Shown: positions 33,801 through 45,200 of the stretch, in pieces | Numbering within the stretch: position 1 is the stretch's first letter | Layout: every line of letters begins with the position of its first letter | NCBI GenBank assembly: GCA_050084515.1 | Contig: CM114273.1 | Coordinates: 6,324,001 to 6,388,000, forward strand | Direction: 5' to 3' | Source: Blasia pusilla | Taxonomy: Eukaryota > Marchantiophyta > Marchantiopsida > Blasiales | Length of the DNA stretch: 64,000 bases | Program-made: the position numbers and the translations under genes | Notes under the pieces: generated by a model | Database searches by the model: none | The model's input: the letters and a program-made list of their open reading frames with translations, nothing else | What the model was told of the DNA's origin: nothing

Positions 33801-35185
33801 CATATGTGATCGCCAATTATTATATGGATGTTACCACTCTCCGAGATAGAAATTCTAAAAGAAAACAAGGAAGGAAAAAACTAAAAAGAAAAGAATCCCA
33901 AAGAATAGACCATTAAATTAAAACTTTAAGGAGCTTAATACCCTTGAAAGAGCATTTAATGACGTAATTAGTTTTTCCAAACTAAAAGTATACTAAGTAG
34001 GAAAATAGATCACTATTTTGCAATTGTACAAAACTACGACAGGAACTCAAAAAGTACTCACTAATTTTGAGATTTGTGGAAATTGCTTGCAAGCATATGA
34101 GTATGAAGGCTTGCAATCCAAGTTGCGAAAATTTTCCAGTATTTTTTGAGTACTTTAAGACTATTTCACTAGTGAATCCTTGCCAATTCTAGACACATAA
34201 TCTTACCAATACTTTGTGATTGATTTACAAGGCAACTATGAGCTACTTCAAGCTTTGAGGACTTGAAAAATCATTATAAATGTAGTAGCGTCCTTTAAAT
34301 TCTTCTACGCTATTTAAGAAAATCTTGGAATCTGTGATAAAATTAAATGTAGAGAACTATATCCCATACTTTTTGGAATATTCAGGTTTTCAGTTTCAAG
34401 TTTTTCTACGTAGGTAAGAAAACAGGTGTCATGCCAAATTATGGGATAACTCAAAATTAAAGATCTCATATTTTGAAAAAATTACTGAATATTTGGTTTC
34501 TTCATAACCTTTTTGTAACCACTACATCCCCTTAATCTCTTATAGTGAAATGCATTACAATCAGAACTATTAGAGAGAAAGGCCTCAAATTAATTAAATT
34601 GAGAGATGCCCTACACGTTTGTGATTATATGACACATATCTTAGTTCAAGGCCATAAGCTTCAAAGGAAATCTTCATGAAAATTTTCATCTTCTTTGCTA
34701 TAGCATCTAGGTAAATGCATGGAGGGGAGCGCTTTTGCTCTTTGAAAATATTAAGGAGACAATATATGGGTAAAATAAGGATATTTTTTGCTTTTATTTT
34801 GGTAAAATTACCAGTTGTGGGAAGGATGGGGTTAAGCATTTTTGCAAACTAAGTTTAATTTTGAAATATTTGCAAATTTGGTCTAGGGTAATTAAATGTA
34901 GGGAGGAAAATTTATTTCTTTGAAAATAATTCAGTGAAGGGGGTTGAATTTTCCTTCGTTAATAATCTATATTATTGTGCAAATTTTATATTAGATATTT
35001 ATTTAAAAAATTTTACTTTCAAGGTTTACAATGATTTTATACATTGAAAATATTAAAATGGAGAAAAAAAAGATTACAATGGAGAATCGCAAAAGAAAAT
35101 CTTGAAATCAAAGAAAGTAGATGGGAGTGCTTGAATGAAGGAGTGGAAGAGAGTATTTAAAAGAAAGTGAAAGAAAGAAAGAGTG
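30815..35185. other. Spacer of inverted repeat, right part; no supported gene
   Basis: 30,815-31,600 is GC-richer with short frames, including a 40-codon plus-strand frame at 31,361 (MVIRTIEREKLTGDKTAYLV) that I cannot place. 31,600-35,185 is strongly AT-rich with no supported coding sequence, RNA gene or repeat structure that I can name. Confidence 0.5.
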
Positions 35186-35500
35186 ATCTACTCGTTTCTA
35201 TGGTCTTACACGCCCTCCTAGAACCGTGATCTCCCCCCTTCTCCATTCTTTGTCTCTAGGCTTTTAGGGGCTTGTCGTTTATTGGCTATGGAAAAGCCTC
35301 CTTCAGATCTCTGCCCTTTGGCTATTGGAGATTTTTTTATACCAATTGGTTAGTGGGTGTTGGTAGCACTAATTATAACTTCACGATTTCTCTAAGAAGA
35401 TAAACCTTTCTTGATGGATCATGTCGCTAATGTAGAGGAGGGGCACATATTATTTCAACAAAAACGAAGATTTTCCCGAGCTCTTCCTCCTCTCGCTACA

Positions 35501-35563
35501 CAAGAAATTCTATCCCCTTTCAATCAATTGTGCAAATTGATTGAAAGGGGATAGAATTTCTTG
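35501..35563. repeat. Perfect 29-bp snap-back hairpin in the right arm
   Basis: CAAGAAATTCTATCCCCTTT at 35,501 and its mirrored complement ending at 35,563 form 29-base arms around a 5-base spacer (35,530-35,534). The left genome arm has this 29-base sequence only once (about 28,873-28,901), so the second half was made by copying back on itself. Confidence 0.93.
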
Positions 35564-35638
35564 ATTCCATAAGAGAGTGGCATTTATGAAAGTTGATGTA
35601 CATATTTTTTGGAGTTAATTTTTTGGAGTTGATTCTAT
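35563..35638. repeat. Templated insertion copied from the arm's distal end
   Basis: GATTCCATAAGAGAGTGGC at 35,563 onward repeats the far outer end of the inverted repeat (the complement of about 25,437-25,493, also near 38,940-38,990). It includes AGTTAAT, which matches the copia flank outside the left arm and is absent at the right arm's outer end. A small TTTTTTGGAGTT duplication follows, then the normal arm sequence resumes at TCTCTAAGGCATCC. Confidence 0.88.
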
Positions 35639-35668
35639 CTCTAAGGCATCCTTACACGCTCATCGACA

Positions 35669-36740
35669 TTGTCTGCGTTTATGTGCGGGTACATGAGCGA
35701 GGGCATGGCTTACGGAAAATCCTCTTATTCTTCCATTTTATCTTCCTTGAAGTTAATTATCGATAGTTTTTTGGTTACACCTTGGACTTCCCCATCCTTG
35801 ACTATAGGTGTGCCAAATTGTGTATGTGGGGATCCCATTGATGCAAAGGGTATCCATATTTCTGATTTGCACAAACAGTCATACATAATGTCGTTAGAGA
35901 GACGATAGCATCAGTAGCTCGTACTTATGGGTATACTGTTGCGCAAGAGCATTGCACATTTTCATGCCCTTTGAGCATCAATCCAAGCATTTCCATCTTT
36001 TCTTTTCCCTTATATTGCTAATGATACTCACATTATAGATCCTCCTTTTTAAGTGGTTACTACTTATACCCATTTTGTGGAGCAACTCTCTTAAATAAAC
36101 CTTAAATTCCAACCTAGTAATTTCAGATATGCTCTCCTTTACGCCTTCCCTCAACATTCGTCCCGCTCACTCCTCATTTTCCTAGCTGCATTGAAGCGGT
36201 TAGGGTTTTTGGGATCCCAATTGGCTTCATCGACTGTGTCTCCAAGTTCTTGGATGAGTCCCTTCATAAAAGATCTAGAAAACATTCATTTTTTACCTCA
36301 TCTAGGGGATTTCCAAGTGGCTTATGGGATTCTCTCCCAACTTTTTCTACCACATCCCTCTTATCTTCTTCGCACTTGTTCTCCCACTTCAGCGTTCTTA
36401 TCTCAGTTGGCTTAGTGCCTATTTACTTCCTCATCAATTTAGAGTGGCAACCCTTGATGGTTGTGAGACTGTGGTGCATGGGATTTGCTCCACTCTTCAT
36501 ATTCATCAAGAGTGGGGGTAGCAATTCAAGTCGATATGGCTAACGCATTCAATTCAGTTTCTCGTACGATCATATTTGAGGAGTTACGTTTTTGAGAGGA
36601 CAACTTACGAGTCTCATTCAACTCCATGTTCTTCTTGCAACTACACAAGCAACCTCCGTTGTCGAAGAGTTAATCTTGTTATGTCTCTAGTGGATTCCAA
36701 ACCCTAGGTGATGTGGTGGTTTCTGATCCAAGACATTTTA
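35669..36740 (+). pseudogene. LINE-like reverse transcriptase fragments in reversed order (right arm)
   Basis: Mirror copy of 27,743-28,860. Order on the plus strand: a C-terminal segment NCVCGDPIDAKGIHISDLHK (about 35,807-35,875), then palm PYIANDTHII (about 36,010-36,040) and thumb FQVAYGILSQLFLPHPSYLL (about 36,315-36,370), then N-terminal palm FRVATLDGCETVVHG (about 36,440). The active-site pair reads AND where ADD is usual. The thumb frame differs from the left arm by one residue over 74. A stop in place of the codon after the Val-Asp-Met-Ala-Asn region's upstream part and other frame shifts kill it. Confidence 0.7.
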
Positions 36741-37149
36741 ACTTGGTGTGTTCAGCCGCACATACCATAGGTTTGATAGTCAAAGCATGAGTAAGAATCA
36801 AGGAGTTAAGTTATGTTGTGAGACATGCGACTCATATATTTCTTCTTTCTGTAGTGGAAGTATGTGGTCATTTACATGTTTCTTTTGATACTTTCCTAAA
36901 AACATATACTCACCACTCCCTCGAGAGTCATCACCTTACCCCTTCCCGTAGTCCTTTTCTTGCTATAGTCACTACTTATTTTCGACAATGCATCTAAGTA
37001 GTCTTAAAATGTGCACAAGGTTTGGCATTGGTACGTGGTGCGGGAGTGGTGGGGGTCACTTTCCTTATCATCCATTCACGTCTAACCAACCATTAGTGTT
37101 TTTGTCATATTTGTTTTAGGCTATCAATTGTGTAGCTCATTGAGTTGGT

Positions 37150-38991
37150 ACTTGTGTTGGAAAGTTGCCCTTCTCGGTTCGCAATCCATTATGCATTTTT
37201 TGACCCCTCCTCTTTTGAGATGTTAATACCTTTCTTTGTCCTCTTTTGAGGTTTGTTGATATAATAAAGTGGATTTTCTGATGAGATAGATGTCCTTATG
37301 AACCTTCTAGGCTTATCTTCTATATTCTCATACTCCAACTTATAATTATTTCATATTCAAATTTTGGTTCATATGAAATGCTATCGTATTATATGGACGT
37401 TAGTAGTCTAAAATTATGGATCCCTTTTGAACTATCTCCCTTATATATCAATATGTTTGGTTAGGTTATGATGTTTTTTTGTTTCCTCTTACTATCACAC
37501 TTTTTGGAGCATAATCTAAATCTTTAAATAATCTTTAACCAAATGGTTTTAGAAGTTGTCTTGCTTACAACATATATTCAATTCTACATGTAAATAAGGA
37601 AATGGACTTTTATTTCTTGCTTGCCCAACTTATTGCTACTCTACTTACTAGTAGAAAACAACAACATGTAGTTGATGGTCTTGAGTATGTATCTCTTCCC
37701 CAATCTGCATTGGTAAATCCATGTAAGGGTAGTATGTTTTCATGGTAGCATGTCAAAAATACCTTTGATATATCTAAAAATCCTCTCTACAGTCTCCCAA
37801 TGTATTTGATCAAGATTACTCATAAATTGAGATATTTTTCCTTATGCATAAGAGATATCATATCTAGAACATACCATTGACCACATTAAACTTCTAGGTA
37901 CACTCTTGATGTGGAATTATTTTCATCATACTCTCCTCTGTGGGTGTGGTAGAAGAATCTTTGATTGTGAGTGTACTTCCCAATTGGATAGGTTTACTCA
38001 CTAGTTTGCCATCCGCCATATTGAATTTATCGAGTTTCTCTATCTGGTACCTTTTTTGAAAAATATTAATCTATCCTATTTCATGATTTCTTCAAATTTC
38101 CATTCCAAGAATCTAATAAGCTTCTCCCATATCGCTCTTCTCAAACTCTTCTTCTAAAAATTCTTTCATACAATTGAGAAGCTTTGGATTATTACTTACC
38201 ATAATAATATCGCCGTCGTATAAAGCTAAGATCATGAATCCTTTGTTACTCCAAGTTACCATACAATTAAACATTTGAATTGGCTGATGAGTTTTAGTAG
38301 CCTTCTTGGATTAGAAACAAATTGATTCTTTGATATCCACTTCCAACACTTGAGTTTCCTTCTTGGATAGTCCAAATTTTATTCTTCTTCACTGACAAAA
38401 ACTCCTTAGCAATCACTTTCCTCCAATGATCACTATAAGGACTAGCTAATGCTCCAACTTCCTCCTCTTATCTTTATGAATATAGATAAAGACCCTACAT
38501 CCCAACATCCTTAAAAATAAAAATTTCTTCCAAAACATAATTCATAAGCAGTCTTATCTTCATAAATAGCCTTTGTGTGTATTCTGTTATGAAGATAGTT
38601 AGCCATGTATAGGGCCTCTCTCCATTAGGATCTCATTAGATTTGATTGGAATAGCATAGACTTAAGAGCATAAGGCTGTAAACCTTGAATAATCACCAAT
38701 AAAGGTGATGAAGTACTAATAACCTAAGTCTATAGGAGTAGACATAAGAATATATAATGTCCAAGTGGCCCAAAGGCTCTTGTTCCGCTAACATGTAGGA
38801 ACTTAGTTCTTTGAGTGCTTGCTCTTCATATATAAATAGCATAATGAAAGTTCTTCCATCTTAACATTCTCCAAACCTTTGACCAAATATTTTTCTTTCA
38901 TTTTCTTCATCTTCTTTTAGAAAGATGAAGAAAATGTCTTTGATTCCATAAGAGAGTGGCATTTATGAAAGTTGATGTACATATTTTTTGG
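37150..38991 (-). pseudogene. Inverted copy of the distal copia element
   Basis: Minus-strand duplicate of the reverse transcriptase/RNase H end of the element at 24.4-27.1 kb, carrying the same stops. It ends abruptly at 38,991, within what is coding sequence in the left copy, so it is a by-product of the inverted duplication rather than an independent insertion. Confidence 0.85.
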
Positions 38992-39690
38992 GTGAAGGTT
39001 TTGCATAAACTCCAATCTTATGTATATTCTTAAAAAGCTTCCAAATAATTCCATTCCAAAAAATAGAAATTGGACATTCAATCATTGATTTGACAGATTT
39101 TTTCCAAAAATGTGGCAATACAAATATTTATTATTCTATGAATTTTTCCTAGAGTCTCTCAAAAATCCATGCCGAATATTTGATCCCAAATATTCTACTA
39201 AACCTTGGAAAGGATGTTGTGATATTTTTAATTACACATATCCTATCCTTACATGTTGTAAAGTACCTCCCAATATTTTGAATTTCAGAAAACCATGTGA
39301 AAAAATAATGCGGCATAATTTTATGTAATACTCTTAGGGGATCCTTGCCATCCCTTAGTAGCTTTTAGATGTAGTTTGTTAACAAGTAGGCTAAAGTCCT
39401 CCAAACTAATATTGAGTTGCCAAAAAATTAGGAATCTTAAGGAAAAGGGGATTGTGCAAATAATAGCAAAGTTGGATCCAAACCTCTGGAAAGAGTTTTA
39501 CACAAAGATACAAAATTAACATTCTGGAAAAAAATCTTTTCTGAATATTCTAGCACCACAATAAAATATTTCAGTGTTAAAAAATCACTTTGTGCTCTCT
39601 AAGGTTGCTATGTATAGATTGTCTAGTGCCTTGGGGCTGTATATCAAATCTAAGCGTGGAGCCATAAGCATTGCAAATAGTTCCAACATG
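38992..39690. other. AT-rich, no gene
   Basis: Unrelated to the copia element that precedes it. Only short frames are present; none is supported. Confidence 0.5.
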
Positions 39691-40015
39691 GGCACTAGAA
39701 GGATTGGGCATGTTCAACAAGAGTATGGTAATAATGAAGGATTGTAAAGAGAAGGATTGGGCTTGGCCTACCCGGTTCTACGCAGCGGGCTTGACGAGCT
39801 TGCAAGACACAGACAAAGTACCTGTCCGTCCTATGTTCGAACATGTCTGTGCGGGGCTGGGGATGTATGTCCCATGGATGCACTTGGTCATTTCCATGCA
39901 ACCTTGCCAAGTCAGGTGTGGGTTGCAGGTACCTGGGTCCGGATGGACATAAGTCCGCAAATGAACATGTGCGCAGACATAGACTTTGTCCCTGTGCAAC
40001 CCTGCTTCTTATATA
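39690..40015. mobile_element. GC-rich MITE-like repeat, copy 1
   Basis: A GC-rich island in AT-rich DNA with internal palindromic strings (GACATAAGTCCGC, GACTTTGTCCCTGTGCAACC) and a CATGCAACCTTGCC string. The same strings recur at 17.8, 40.8 and 42.9-43.3 kb. Frames on both strands overlap and are not genes. The left end cannot be fixed. Confidence 0.45.
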
Positions 40016-40804
40016 TGTAGTTCTTCCTATTTTTATTACGTCCTACTATTATCTCATCCATGTCTAAGCCCACAAAAAATATCCAAATGAGTTTCTCCCA
40101 CATCCTATTGAGGCTATTCTTAGCATGGTCCATCGTTTGCCTCGTGCTCAATTCACCTCACGCCTCAATTTTCGCTTAGATTCCTTAGACCATACGCTAA
40201 ACCCTACTTTAAGTGAGAGCTTATATTCTCTAACTATCTTGGAATGTAGCTTAAATGATCAACCTGATACTCCTAAAAAAAAGTCGCAATAAAATGTGGT
40301 GGACTTCAAATTCTTTTTTACAAAATAGCACATTCGCGTATTTACAGGAAACTAAAATCACCAAGATATCTAGTAAGAAAAATGCGCACTTATTATGTAA
40401 TCTTTTAGTTGGTCCTTAAGCTCATCTAAGATTATAAGATTTTAGAATAAAAAAAAAAGTAGTGTTGAGTCACATAAAGATGTCTTATTAAGACTTTGTC
40501 CTCCATGACTTTAACCTTAAATTTTTTTCCAAAAAATTACATAGAATTTCTTTCCCATCTTGTATTAAGGATACTCACATGTGAAAATCACATTCAAGGA
40601 TAGACATCCTTTAAGTCTTTGACTTGTTAATTTAGCTCTTGTGTTAAATATTGCAAATGTTGACAACGGAGGAAGGAAGAAAGTACACATGTCAATACAG
40701 GAGGAAGACTTTCTTAAATCCCATCCTCTTTTAATTATATAGATGTGTGTTATTTATAAGTAATAACTCATTGAGGCAAAAAAAATAAATCTTGCATTTT
40801 GGGA

Positions 40805-41010
40805 GGAGAGAATTCCAAGGTTCCACGAAATCGGACAAGTGTGTCCATGGGATGGACATGCCAGGCCCGCACCATAGCCTGCCTCGTAGACCCGGGCTCA
40901 CATAGCCCGCACCTATTGTGAAGCTTGTGGTAGGCCCCTATTGGGTGGGCTAGTAGGGGGCCCAAAGCCCACCCCCCATCCCATTGAAGGACTTTCTTCG
41001 CACACAACTT
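40805..41010. mobile_element. GC-rich MITE-like repeat, copy 2
   Basis: Begins CCAAGGTTCCACGAAATCGG then ACAAGTGTGTCCATGG, resembling the AAGGTTGCACACGGACAAAG edge of the copy at 42.86 kb. It is GC-rich to about 41,000 and then returns to AT-rich DNA. Non-coding. Confidence 0.4.
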
Positions 41011-42850
41011 TTTGATATAAGCTACATATAGTGAGTTTCATTTCTTTATCAACCTAACTTGATGAAAAACTTTTCATTCATAAATACTACCAAAATATTC
41101 ATTAGAGGCTTTCTTCCTTGTAAATTAGTCCATCCTTCCTTTGAGATAGTAAATTTGTACCTTCCAATATTCATTATTATTTTTCATATTTTTTTCCACA
41201 TATGCCTTAATAACTTAAGGAAAATCCTTGAGTTTCATCAATGGGAAGCATCATCCATGAAGAGTATTGCGTATTGATGAAGAAGAGGTCAAATTTCATA
41301 AATTTGATTATGATAATAGCCATACTCAAGTTTATCAAGGTCATTCTACCCATCTATTGTTGCAATACATATATTCAATTTATAATATTTTAACTACAAA
41401 GATACCTTATTAAAGAAAACTCTCATCCTTTAGGATTTGTATCTCTTGACTATTTCATTTCTTCCTTACAATAGATATCCCTATATGGATTGTTGGCTTG
41501 ATTTGATGAGATTGTGTATCTCTTTCTAGACTATTTTGAAACTGATGAGTCTTTCATGCTAGGATTGAGATCTTTGGCTTTTGTGCATAATTACTTCCAT
41601 CCAAGTTTATTGTTGGGATATTTCCAAAAGTTCTACACAAATTTTATATAGTCTCAAAATTACTAAATACATCTCTAGAGGTATGTAATAATTTTTCACT
41701 TGGAGCTAATCATCCATTATACATACCAACCACAAACTTATCTAGAGGTATACTTCTAAACATAATATTTTAGACACAAAGTCCCGCTCTTTATTTTTAT
41801 TGTAGTTAAGGGGGAAACAATGAGACTTTGTCTCAAATATTTCCTTGAGAAGAATGCCTCAAGATAAGTTTGTGGTTGGTATGTGTAATGGATGATTAGT
41901 CATTATTAAGAATTGGCATGAGAGTCATTGTATAAGATCTTTCAGATTCTTCCTAATTCTAAATCAACCATTCTTGCAACTTCATAGTCCAAAAATAGCT
42001 TCCCTACAATATATGCCTTGAATGCTAGTAAAAGAAAAATCCACTTCATCTCAAACCTTTCCTAACTCTTTGTACTCCATTGGCTCTCAAGGAAAAACAA
42101 TTGGCCATCAAATTGGGTATCTTTTGTCCAAAAAATTTTAGCATCCAAATTTTGGCATCACTTTATTGGCCAAAATGTGTTTCTACTCTTTTCAATCAAA
42201 GGTGAAAAAATGAATTTAATCTAATCTTATTTCAATTCCCAACTTTATATTCCTTACTTATGTATGCTTAATATGTGTATATATTAGAAAGTGAGATAAG
42301 CGGATATGATTGATTTCACCTTAATATTTTTTTGGTCTAATTTAAAGTGTTTGCTAAGATGTGACCGAATAATACATTTTAATTTTATTGTATCTTTGTG
42401 AAATTCAACATAAGTTCCATGATATAAACTTGAGTTTGACATTTTTAAGAACAACTTACATCTCTCCTTAAGAACTATGCATATCATACTCACTAATTAA
42501 GGGAGTCTAGAATAAAAAATGTATTTATATTATTATTAATATATTGAAGAGTGCCTCTTCATTTTGAGATCACTTCTCCTTTTGAGTCTATAGCTAATAG
42601 AATCCCTCACTATCTAATAGGATCCAATAGGAGTAATTCAAAATTATACATTCGTGCATCGTATGGCCACCAACTTGTACATACAAATACATTCATACAA
42701 GCAGCAAGAAAGAAATTTTGAATGAGTGAGTGTGGTTAGTCCCTTCACTCCCATGCACCACACGGGATGTATATCGTATAGTTTTATCACTAAAGGGATG
42801 TATATCATATAGTTTTATTAGTAAATAAGAAGAGGAGGATAGAGGCATCT
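41011..42850. other. AT-rich stretch with one inverted repeat; no gene
   Basis: No supported coding sequence. At 41,706-41,743 and 41,862-41,899, 38-base inverted repeats (CTAATCATCCATTATACATA at the left) with one mismatch flank a 118-base spacer. Confidence 0.6.
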
Positions 42851-42855
42851 CCAAG

Positions 42856-43285
42856 TCAGGTTAGGTTGCACACGGACAAAGTTCGTATCCATCTCTAAGA
42901 TGGACATGTCCGTGCAGGCCCAGGTACTCGCACGCGGAGCCTGTTGAGCCCCTAACTGGCACTTGGGTTGGCCAATCCTGCACCAATTTTATGTGGCGCG
43001 CAGATAGCGAGCTAGACCACCATTGGTGGCACATCTCACCGCCAAGCCCACCCAATGGTGGTCCAACCCGCCATTTACAGACCCTGCATGGGCGTGAGCC
43101 CTCCCCGCAAGCCACAAAGCCAATGGGGGCTCGGTGAGTCTGGGTGCCTGCTACGAGCTCGATGGGCTTGGGGTGTGCTAAGATGGGCAGCGGGATGTGG
43201 GTACTCGGGCAACATGTCCGTGGAAATGTCCAGAAACGTCCTTCCCATGACGGACTTGTCCATTTCCTTGCAACCTTGCTCCAAG
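42856..43285. mobile_element. GC-rich MITE-like repeat, copy 3 with inverted ends
   Basis: The left end AGGTTGCACACGGACAAAG is mirrored at the right by CTTGTCCATTTCCTTGCAACCT, giving imperfect terminal inverted repeats of about 20 bases around a 430-base GC-rich body. Internal TGGACATGTCCGTG and ACATGTCCGTGG strings repeat the terminal motif. It is the most complete copy of the family. No coding capacity is supported. Confidence 0.55.
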
Positions 43286-43635
43286 CCCACGCAGTAAGAT
43301 AAACTCATACAAGATTTCTTAAAAAATTTCCCACCCAACTAACAACTTGATTTTGATTTGAATACCCATTTGGTAAATGGTACTTGGATTGAAATGAAAA
43401 TAAACTATTCACAAATGTTTTTTAGTAGACACAAACCATGTATTTTGTAGGTTGTGTGATTATAGATGAAAATGTTTAGGGTTTTTTAATATGTTCTAAA
43501 ATAAAAAAATTCAAGGTGGTTTTGCGCAAGTAGATTCTAGAAGAAGAGTGCTATGTATATGACGGTGCCTTGGATGTTTGAGTCAATGAGTATTACCTTG
43601 TTTGTCTCTTTTGTGTGATAAGGATCTCTCAAGAA

Positions 43636-43650
43636 TTGGTATCAAAGCAA
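43636..43650 (+). mobile_element. Copia primer binding site
   Basis: TTGGTATCAAAGCAAC matches, with one change, the initiator-Met tRNA complement (TGGTATCAGAGC) used as primer site by most plant Ty1/copia elements. It follows a CTCTCA end that could close a 5' LTR. A gag start lies about 50 bases on. Confidence 0.7.
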
Positions 43651-43689
43651 CTCACATGAATAAGAAAGAAGCCAGATTTAAAAATTTAA

Positions 43690-43900
43690 TGGGTCAAATT
43701 TTGCACCATGGAAGATGCAAATAGAGAATTTTCTACTTTGGAGGTTTTTCCAAAAAATGTGAAATAACTAAGGATAAAAAGTGCAATATAATTTGCCATG
43801 CAAGTATTGTAATTAGGAGTTTTCTGCAATGAGTGGGATAAGAGACTAGGTGATGGTCCCAAGGACACTACAACATAATGATGTAGTAGAGCTTATAGTT
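43690..43900 (+). pseudogene. Copia gag N-terminus, decayed
   Basis: Just after the primer site the frame reads SNFAPWKMQIENFLLWRFF, the opening typical of copia gag (F-x-G-x-N-[YF]-x-x-W-K). The frame then meets stops and shifts. No later copia domain is recognisable before 44.9 kb, so the element is truncated or too decayed to read. A 56-codon plus-strand frame at 44,335-44,505 (MESPLEGREAYSHLWEDYNA) is unassigned. Confidence 0.6.
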
Positions 43901-45200
43901 TTTTTTAAAACAAGACACAAGCATGAGGTTTCATGCGGGATGTCCTATGGATTATTATTTTAACATACACTCAAGAAACCATTGAGCCATCAAGTGGCTT
44001 TGTAGATCTATGATTAGGTCAAGTTAGAGTTAGTCATGGATAATGAAATGAAATCATTGATGTCCAATAAGACATGGGCTTCGGGTAAGAGAACCAAGTT
44101 AAGAAAGGCTCTCCAAAGGGATTTGAGCACAAAGAGGGTTTTGACTATGGCAAGGTCTTCACTTCACTCCACTTTACTTGAGTGAAGATGAGAAGACTTG
44201 CAATGCCATCTAAAATGCCATATGTCAAATTGGATTTTCCTAATTTTGATTTGGAGGAGGGCTTATGCATGATATGCCATGAGGGATATATGGTATTAGG
44301 GAAGGAGGAAATGCCATAGTTTATGAGCAATCAATGGAGTCACCACTTGAAGGTAGGGAAGCATATTCTCATTTATGGGAAGACTATAATGCACTTTGCT
44401 TTAGAAGCTCAAAGATTTTTTATGAGGGGTATGTGGACCCATACTTTGTTGGAGATGTGGAGAGTAAAGAGGCACTACAAGAAATGTATGTAGGGTTGCT
44501 TTGAGCAGGCTCTCAAAGTTGCAAAAGATTGTGGATTTTCAGGTATATTGGTGAAGAAAAAAGCCTAGAATAGAATGATTTGGTCCAAAGTTTGTTGAAA
44601 GAATTGGAAAAGGGACAAGATATAGCAGATTTACAATGATAGTGTATTCAATCACTTATTCATATTCAATTGTCATATCTTTTCATAAGAAGATTCATGT
44701 AAGAACCCACCATACATGTTTACCAAGTTACAACCGAGAAATTAGAATTGTGTTTCATTTCCAATTAGTTTTCGGGTTTGGTGCTTGCTATATTGGTGAA
44801 GTATGATTAACATGCTTTCATTTGAAGTATGAAAGGATCCTTGGCATATAGGAGGCTTTAGCCTTGGAGTAGAGTTGGGATTGCTGAACTCTTCATTCAA
44901 ACTTTCTAACTCAAGAGTATATAGAGTTCTCATGGTGTATCAATTTTGAGCCACAATGAGAACTCAAATAAAGACTTCAGAATGGTTTCGTAAGAGCTCA
45001 AATGAAGCTAGTGCAGCCACAATTCCAGAAGCTTGAAAATTGAGCTTCTTTATGAAAGTGTTAGTGAGAGGGGAAGAGATGTTTGAAATACCTGTCTTCA
45101 CAGGGTGTGTCACTTCCAGAGCCCTTAGCGTCTTCAAGAATTTGCTTCTTCAAGCAGATTGAAAACAAGCGAAGTAAGTGAAGTGGTTGTGGAGTCCGTT
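43901..45200. other. Decayed element interior; no supported gene
   Basis: AT-rich with short frames on both strands. Continues from the gag relic but gives no further domain match. The frame at 44,335 is the only one that looks protein-like, and I do not recognise it. Confidence 0.4.

Larger units (their letters stand above)
35186..38991. repeat. Right arm of the 3.8-kb inverted repeat
   Basis: Reverse complement of 25,443-29,219. The inner end begins ATCTACTCGTTTCTATGG (35,186); the outer end is ATGTACATATTTTTTGG (38,991), after which the sequence leaves the copia element. Relative to the left arm, about 80 bases are replaced at 35,530-35,638 by a foldback and a piece of the arm's far end. 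That rearrangement marks this arm as the derived copy. Confidence 0.93.

Noticed and set aside
39671-40151. Six overlapping frames on both strands
   Set aside because: GC-rich repeat with few stops; no domain and mutually exclusive frames.
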